Origin: Arthrobacter caoxuetaonis
Lineage (GTDB): Bacteria > Actinomycetota > Actinomycetes > Actinomycetales > Micrococcaceae
Assembly (NCBI RefSeq): GCF_023921125.1
Contig: NZ_CP099466.1
Location: 744,001 to 808,000 of the forward strand
Direction of reading: 5' to 3'
Length of the DNA stretch: 64,000 nucleotides
Both the position numbers and the translations under genes were made by a program. Of the stretch, positions 59,809-64,000 are shown in pieces. The notes beneath the pieces are model-generated. The model did not search any database and had not been told where the DNA came from. It saw nothing but the letters and a program-made list of their open reading frames with translations. Positions within the stretch are counted from its first letter, which is position 1, and each line of letters opens with the position of its first letter.

Positions 59809-60746
59809 GCCTTACCAAACCGGCAAAAGCGCCCGCAGCGGACGCGTCTGCGCAGCCCCCCCAGCGGATCACGGACCGTGGAAGCACCCGTGCCCTCTGG
59901 TACCTGGTGCCCGCTTTGCTGGTTTTCGCCCTCTTCCTTTTCTATCCCCTGGGGCGTTCGGTCTTCCTGTCCTTCCAGGGCAGCGACCTTTTCGGACGTC
60001 CGTCGGGCTTTGTCGGCTTCGACCAATACACCCGGCTGTTCACGGATTCAGGTTTCTGGACCGTCATGGGCGTGACGCTCGGGTTTACCGTCCTGACCGT
60101 TATTCCCTCCATTGCCGTGGCGCTGGCGCTGGCGCTGCTGCTGCACCAGAAGATCCGGGGCATCCGGTTCTTCCGCACGGCCTTTGCCCTGCCGTTCGCC
60201 TATTCCGTGGCAACGGCGTCGGTGATCTTCGGTGTGATGTTCAACCAGGCCACGGGCGTGCTGAACGGCATGCTGGCGTTTTTCGGCCTGGACCGGGTGG
60301 GCTGGCTGACCGACCCGGCCTGGGCACTGATCTCAGTGTCGGTGGCCACCGTCTGGATGCAGCTTGGCTACAACCTGCTGGTGCTCTCCGCCGGACTCGG
60401 TGCCGTGTCCGAAGATGTCGTTGAGGCTGCACGGCTGGACGGTGCGCACGGCTGGCGGATGCAGCGCTCGATCATCATGCCGCTGCTGACTCCGCAGCTG
60501 TTCTTCCTGCTGGTCACCGGAACCATCCACGCACTGCAGAGCTTCGGCCAGATCCACATCCTGACCAAGGGCGGACCGCAGGACAGCACCACCACGCTCG
60601 TCTACTCCATCTACGAGCAGGCCTTCGCCAACAACAACTCGAACTTCGGTTATGCCTCCGCCCAGGCCGTTGTCCTGCTGATCATCGTGGTAGCGGTGTC
60701 CGCCATCCAATTCGGCGTCCTGGAACGAAAGGTGTTCTACCGATGA
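59805..60746 (+). CDS. Sugar ABC transporter permease (MalF/UgpA type)
   Basis: A 313-residue inner-membrane permease with six hydrophobic segments and the EAA loop EAARLDGAHGWRMQRSIIMPLLTPQLF that docks the ATPase. A polar cytoplasmic N-terminus of about 30 residues precedes the first segment. It overlaps the second permease by four bases and forms a carbohydrate uptake-1 transporter with it and the binding protein downstream. No ATPase gene is present; a shared MsiK-type ATPase is usual in actinobacteria. A xylose or xyloside substrate is inferred only from the neighbouring xyl operon. Confidence 0.9.
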   Translation: MSLTKPAKAPAADASAQPPQRITDRGSTRALWYLVPALLVFALFLFYPLGRSVFLSFQGSDLFGRPSGFVGFDQYTRLFTDSGFWTVMGVTLGFTVLTVIPSIAVALALALLLHQKIRGIRFFRTAFALPFAYSVATASVIFGVMFNQATGVLNGMLAFFGLDRVGWLTDPAWALISVSVATVWMQLGYNLLVLSAGLGAVSEDVVEAARLDGAHGWRMQRSIIMPLLTPQLFFLLVTGTIHALQSFGQIHILTKGGPQDSTTTLVYSIYEQAFANNNSNFGYASAQAVVLLIIVVAVSAIQFGVLERKVFYR

Positions 60747-61657
60747 GCCGCACCGCAACTGCCGCCGCCCCGCAGGGCCGCAAAGCTCAGCAGGGCCGCA
60801 GCGGCTCGTCCGCGGCCCTCCGGAAGCCGCAGCGGCGTCCCCTGACACTGGGACGTGTCCTGACCTATGCCGCCCTCACCCTGGGTGCCGTCGTCGTCCT
60901 CTTCCCGGTCTACTTCGGCTTCATCGGTTCTTTCATGGGCCCGGCTGACATCAACGCCTATCCGGCTTCCCTCTGGCCGTTCAACGGCTTCCGGGCTGAG
61001 AACTTCGCCGGCGCGCTGGACTCGATTCCGCTGGCCCGCCAGTACCTGAACTCCGTGGTCATGGCAGGGCTCATCACGCTGGGGCAGCTGGTGACGTCGC
61101 TGATGGCGGCGTACGCCCTGGTGTTCCTGAAAGTGCGGGGCAAGGCCTTCTGGTTCGCCCTGTTCCTGTGCAGCATGATGGTCCCCGCCGAAGCGATCAT
61201 CATCCCGAACTACCTGACCATGTCCTCGGCAGGGCTGATCAATACCATCCCCGCGCTGGTACTGCCGTTCCTGGCCCACGGATTCGGGATCTTCCTGCTG
61301 CGCCAGGCGTTTATGTCCTTCCCGCTGGAGCTGTGGGAGGCGGCCAAGATCGACGGCGCCGGACACCTGCGTTTCCTGCTCTCAGTGCTGGTGCCGCTGT
61401 CCAAGCCGACCCTTGCGGCGCTGGGCATCTGGTCCTTCCTCTCGGCCTGGAACATGTACTTCTGGCCGCTGCTGGTCACCCAGACCCCGCAGATGCAGAC
61501 GATCCAGATCGGCATCACTCAGCTGCGCTCGGCGGACAACTTCAACGCCGGGCTCGTCCTGGCGGGAACCGTCCTGGCCATCATTCCCACGTTGCTGCTG
61601 GTGATCTTTGGCCAGCGCTTCATTGTCCGCGGCCTCACCGCGGGTTCCATCAAGTAG
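60743..61657 (+). CDS. Sugar ABC transporter permease (MalG/UgpE type)
   Basis: A 304-residue permease with six hydrophobic segments, an N-terminal basic tail and the EAA loop ELWEAAKIDGAGHLRFLLSVLVPLSKPTLAA (core EAAKIDGAGHLRF). It ends GQRFIVRGLTAGSIK, a very common terminus for this family. The ATG overlaps the preceding stop (ATGA), so it is translationally coupled. It is the partner of the MalF-type permease. Confidence 0.9.
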   Translation: MSRTATAAAPQGRKAQQGRSGSSAALRKPQRRPLTLGRVLTYAALTLGAVVVLFPVYFGFIGSFMGPADINAYPASLWPFNGFRAENFAGALDSIPLARQYLNSVVMAGLITLGQLVTSLMAAYALVFLKVRGKAFWFALFLCSMMVPAEAIIIPNYLTMSSAGLINTIPALVLPFLAHGFGIFLLRQAFMSFPLELWEAAKIDGAGHLRFLLSVLVPLSKPTLAALGIWSFLSAWNMYFWPLLVTQTPQMQTIQIGITQLRSADNFNAGLVLAGTVLAIIPTLLLVIFGQRFIVRGLTAGSIK

Positions 61658-61715
61658 GCACCACCACCTGCATCATCCGGGAGCCATTTCCGGTTCAACC
61701 CTGAAAGGGAATTCA

Positions 61716-63113
61716 ATGCGAAGCACAAGCAGAGCGCGCCGCCTGCCAATGATGGCTGCCGGCGCTGCCGCACTCGCCCTGACGCTCTCCGCCTGCGGCG
61801 GCGGCAGCGGCTCGACCAGTGGGTCAGACGCCCCCGGAGCGGACGCGCTGGAGAACGCCGAAGGCGTTACGACCGTCAACTTCTGGCACTCCATGGACGG
61901 CACGAACGGCGAGACCCTCAACAAGCTGATCAGTGACTTCAATGCAGCCAATGACGGCAAGATTGAAGTTAAGGGTGTCTACCAGGGCGACTACGACTCC
62001 ACGATCACCAAGTACAAGGCAGCAGTCCAGTCCAACAGCACGCCCAGCATGGTGCAGATCTATGACATCGGCACCCAGTTCATGATCGACTCCGGGGCCG
62101 TCATGCCCACGCAGGCCTTCATCGACCGCGACGAGTACGACGTCTCCGACCTGCAGCCCAACATTGCCGGCTACTACTCGATCAACGACGAGCTGTGGTC
62201 CATGCCGTTCAACACCTCCATGCCGGTCATGTACTACAACAAGACCCTGTTTGAGGCTGCCGGCCTGGATCCCGAAAAGGCTCCGGAAACCCTCGACGAG
62301 GTCGCTGAAGCAGCCAACAAGCTCTCCAAGAAAAACGGCGGCCCGGCCGAGTTCGGCTTCAACGCCGCGATCTACGGCTGGCTCCTGGAGCAGGAAATCG
62401 CCGCGAACGGCGCCCTGTACTGCAGCCCGGACAACGGCCGCACCGGTGAGCGCGTCACCGAGTACAGCTTCAACAATGACACCGCAGTGCAGTTCGTCGA
62501 CTGGTGGAAGGAACTGGTGAGCACCGGAGTGGCGGGCAACACCGGCCGTGCCACAGCCGATGCGCAGAACGCCTTCAAGTCGGGCACCATCGGCATCACG
62601 CTCGAATCCACCGGTGCCCTGGGCGGCATGCAGAAGGCCGCCGAGGAGCAGGGCTTCGAACTGGGTGTTGGCTTCTACCCGAAGATCGAAAAGAACGATT
62701 CCGGTCCGATCATCGGCGGTGCCTCGCTCTGGATCTCCGACGAGGGGCACTCGGACGCTGAGAAGGAAGCCACCTGGCAGTTCATGCAGTACCTGGCCGA
62801 GCCGGCCACCCAGGCTACCTGGCACGTCGGCACCGGCTACTTCCCGATCTCCAAGGCTGCCCTCGAGGAGCCGGAGGACATCGCCTGGCGCGAACAGTAC
62901 CCGCAGTTCGACGTCGCCGTGCAGCAGCTGGAATCCACCGAACTGACTGCCGCCACGCAGGGCTGCTCGGCCGGTTCCATGCCGCAGGCCCGCAAGGCTG
63001 CTGAGGACGCACTCGAAGGTGCGCTGCTCGGCGGAGACAGCAAGGCCGAGCTCACGGAGTCGGTTGAGGAACTCCAGGCCGAAGTGGATAACTACAACAA
63101 CTCGGTTCAGTAA
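61716..63113 (+). CDS. Extracellular sugar-binding lipoprotein (family 1 SBP)
   Basis: A 465-residue binding protein. Its lipoprotein signal ends in LSAC with Gly/Ser linker, and the mature part starts VTTVNFWHSMDGTNGETLNKL, typical of glycerol-3-phosphate/oligosaccharide-binding proteins (MSMEG-type SBP family 1). GAAAGGGA lies 5 bases before the ATG at 61716; an upstream in-frame extension overlaps the permease and is rejected. It is third in the transporter operon, an order (permease, permease, binding protein) less usual than binding protein first. A hairpin terminator follows. Confidence 0.9.
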   Translation: MRSTSRARRLPMMAAGAAALALTLSACGGGSGSTSGSDAPGADALENAEGVTTVNFWHSMDGTNGETLNKLISDFNAANDGKIEVKGVYQGDYDSTITKYKAAVQSNSTPSMVQIYDIGTQFMIDSGAVMPTQAFIDRDEYDVSDLQPNIAGYYSINDELWSMPFNTSMPVMYYNKTLFEAAGLDPEKAPETLDEVAEAANKLSKKNGGPAEFGFNAAIYGWLLEQEIAANGALYCSPDNGRTGERVTEYSFNNDTAVQFVDWWKELVSTGVAGNTGRATADAQNAFKSGTIGITLESTGALGGMQKAAEEQGFELGVGFYPKIEKNDSGPIIGGASLWISDEGHSDAEKEATWQFMQYLAEPATQATWHVGTGYFPISKAALEEPEDIAWREQYPQFDVAVQQLESTELTAATQGCSAGSMPQARKAAEDALEGALLGGDSKAELTESVEELQAEVDNYNNSVQ

Positions 63114-63128
63114 CCCGTCTTCACCTTG

Positions 63129-63182
63129 AGCGCCGGTGCGGCCATGATGGGAGTCCCCGTCATGGAAGCACCGGCGCTTTGC
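63129..63182 (+). terminator. Nested hairpin terminator after the sugar transporter operon
   Basis: Outer arms AGCGCCGGTGC (63129-63139) and GCACCGGCGCT (63168-63178) enclose an inner stem CATGA/TCATG and are followed by TTT. The position 15 bases after the stop fits an intrinsic terminator. Confidence 0.82.
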
Positions 63183-63291
63183 TGTCCGCCGGGACAGTTG
63201 GGGCAGGTTGCCCTCCCGGAAGCCTCGGTTGACCGTCCGGAAACGGGCATGTGAAGGTTGCTTACTATCTGATCACCGAAGAGGAGGACCA

Positions 63292-64000
63292 GTGGAAGCA
63301 ATGGTGTACCGCGGCCCGTACAAGATACGCGTCGAAGAAAAGGACATACCGCGCATAGAGCACCCCAACGACGCGATCATCCGCGTGACGCTGGCGGCGA
63401 TCTGCGGCTCCGACCTGCACCTGTACCACGGGCTGATGCCGGATACCCGGGTCGGCACCACCTTCGGGCACGAGTTCATCGGCGTGGTTGACCAAGTGGG
63501 TTCCTCGGTGCAGAACCTCAGGCCGGGGGACCGGGTGATGGTTCCGGCCAATATCTACTGTGGCTCCTGCTGGTTCTGTGTCCGCGGGCTGTACTCCAAC
63601 TGCCACAACGTGAATCCCAACGCCACCGCCGTCGGTGCGCTCTACGGCTACTCGCACACCACGGGAGGATACGACGGCGGACAGGCCGAGTATGTGCGCG
63701 TGCCGTTTGCCGACGTCGGACCCTCCCTGATTCCGGACTGGATGGCGGATGAGGACGCGCTGATGTGCACCGATGCGCTGGCCACCGGATACTTCGGCGC
63801 CCAGCTGGGCGACATCAAGGAACGCGACACCGTGGTGGTGTTCGGCGCCGGACCGGTGGGACTCTATGCCGCCAAGTCCGCCTGGCTGATGGGCGCCGGG
63901 CGGGTGATGGTGATTGACCATCTGGACTACCGGCTGGAAAAAGCGCGGGACTTCGCGCACGCCGAAACCTACAACTTCACGGAATACGACGACATTGTGG
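63292..64000 (+). CDS. Zinc-dependent alcohol dehydrogenase, N-terminal part (cut by window end)
   Basis: The first 236 residues of a medium-chain dehydrogenase: catalytic zinc site AAICGSDLHLYHGL and FGHEFIGVV, structural zinc cysteines CGSCWFC...C, and NAD site VVVFGAGPVGLYAAKSA. It resembles the glutathione-independent formaldehyde-dehydrogenase-like branch used for sugars and polyols in some actinobacteria. GTG at 63292 has GAGGAGG just upstream. It sits behind the terminator of the sugar transporter and probably has its own promoter. The C-terminus lies outside the window. Confidence 0.87.
   Translation, partial: MEAMVYRGPYKIRVEEKDIPRIEHPNDAIIRVTLAAICGSDLHLYHGLMPDTRVGTTFGHEFIGVVDQVGSSVQNLRPGDRVMVPANIYCGSCWFCVRGLYSNCHNVNPNATAVGALYGYSHTTGGYDGGQAEYVRVPFADVGPSLIPDWMADEDALMCTDALATGYFGAQLGDIKERDTVVVFGAGPVGLYAAKSAWLMGAGRVMVIDHLDYRLEKARDFAHAETYNFTEYDDIV

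Overview
The window reads as chromosome of a high-G+C actinobacterium of the Micrococcaceae, most likely Arthrobacter or a close relative. The reasons are GTG/TTG starts, GAAAGG/GGAGG ribosome sites, ATGA gene overlaps, a xylose isomerase that looks like the well-known Arthrobacter/Streptomyces enzyme, and sugar ABC transporters without their own ATPase. I see no rRNA, tRNA, CRISPR array or intact insertion sequence.

Layout. 1-3.4 kb: a muropeptide-recycling set (end of an LD-carboxypeptidase, two penicillin-recognising serine hydrolases and, on the other strand, a dipeptide epimerase). 3.5-5.1 kb: a benzoylformate decarboxylase. 5.1-21.2 kb: a genomic island, visibly poorer in G+C, with ragged gene fragments at both ends. 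21.2-27.1 kb: a FadR-type regulator, an orphan substrate-binding lipoprotein, an FMN-dependent 2-hydroxyacid dehydrogenase, a DinB protein and a large flavin/FeS/FAD reductase. 27.2-36.2 kb: small redox/regulator genes, a secreted family 3 glycosidase, a D-2-hydroxyacid dehydrogenase and a TetR pair. 36.7-43.2 kb: a TetR-controlled operon of MFS importer, amidohydrolase, agmatine-deiminase-like enzyme and amidase. 43.4-54.6 kb: membrane proteins, a MarR/EamA pair, a secreted 5'-nucleotidase, an aromatic hydroxylase, a ClC channel, and an alcohol dehydrogenase with an amino-acid-oxidase-like partner. 54.6-64 kb: xylose catabolism (ROK repressor, xylA, xylB, a mutarotase-like gene), a sugar ABC transporter and the start of a zinc alcohol dehydrogenase.

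The island is the main point of interest. Four genes overlap end to end: a 1588-residue GHKL (sacsin-like) ATPase joined to an SF2 helicase, a NERD-nuclease/UvrD-like helicase, DrmA and DrmB. DrmA and DrmB are the core proteins of DISARM phage defence, but no DrmC, DrmD or DrmE could be recognised. The block is followed by an NgoMIV-family restriction endonuclease and a convergent cytosine-5 methyltransferase. This looks like a DISARM-related composite defence system in which a type II restriction-modification pair and two unusual ATPase-helicases take the place of the missing components. Beside it lie a truncated second cytosine methyltransferase, an McrC fragment, and a 78-base copy of the 3' end of a reductase gene that sits 6 kb away. 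These suggest repeated replacement at a defence hotspot inside what may once have been one hydroxyacid/aromatic catabolic locus.

Several regulators can be tied to sites seen in the sequence: a ROK operator on a near-consensus xylA promoter, a 13-base-arm operator ahead of the MFS operon, a TetR palindrome ahead of the DUF2867-tetR pair, and twin MarR sites between eamA and marR.
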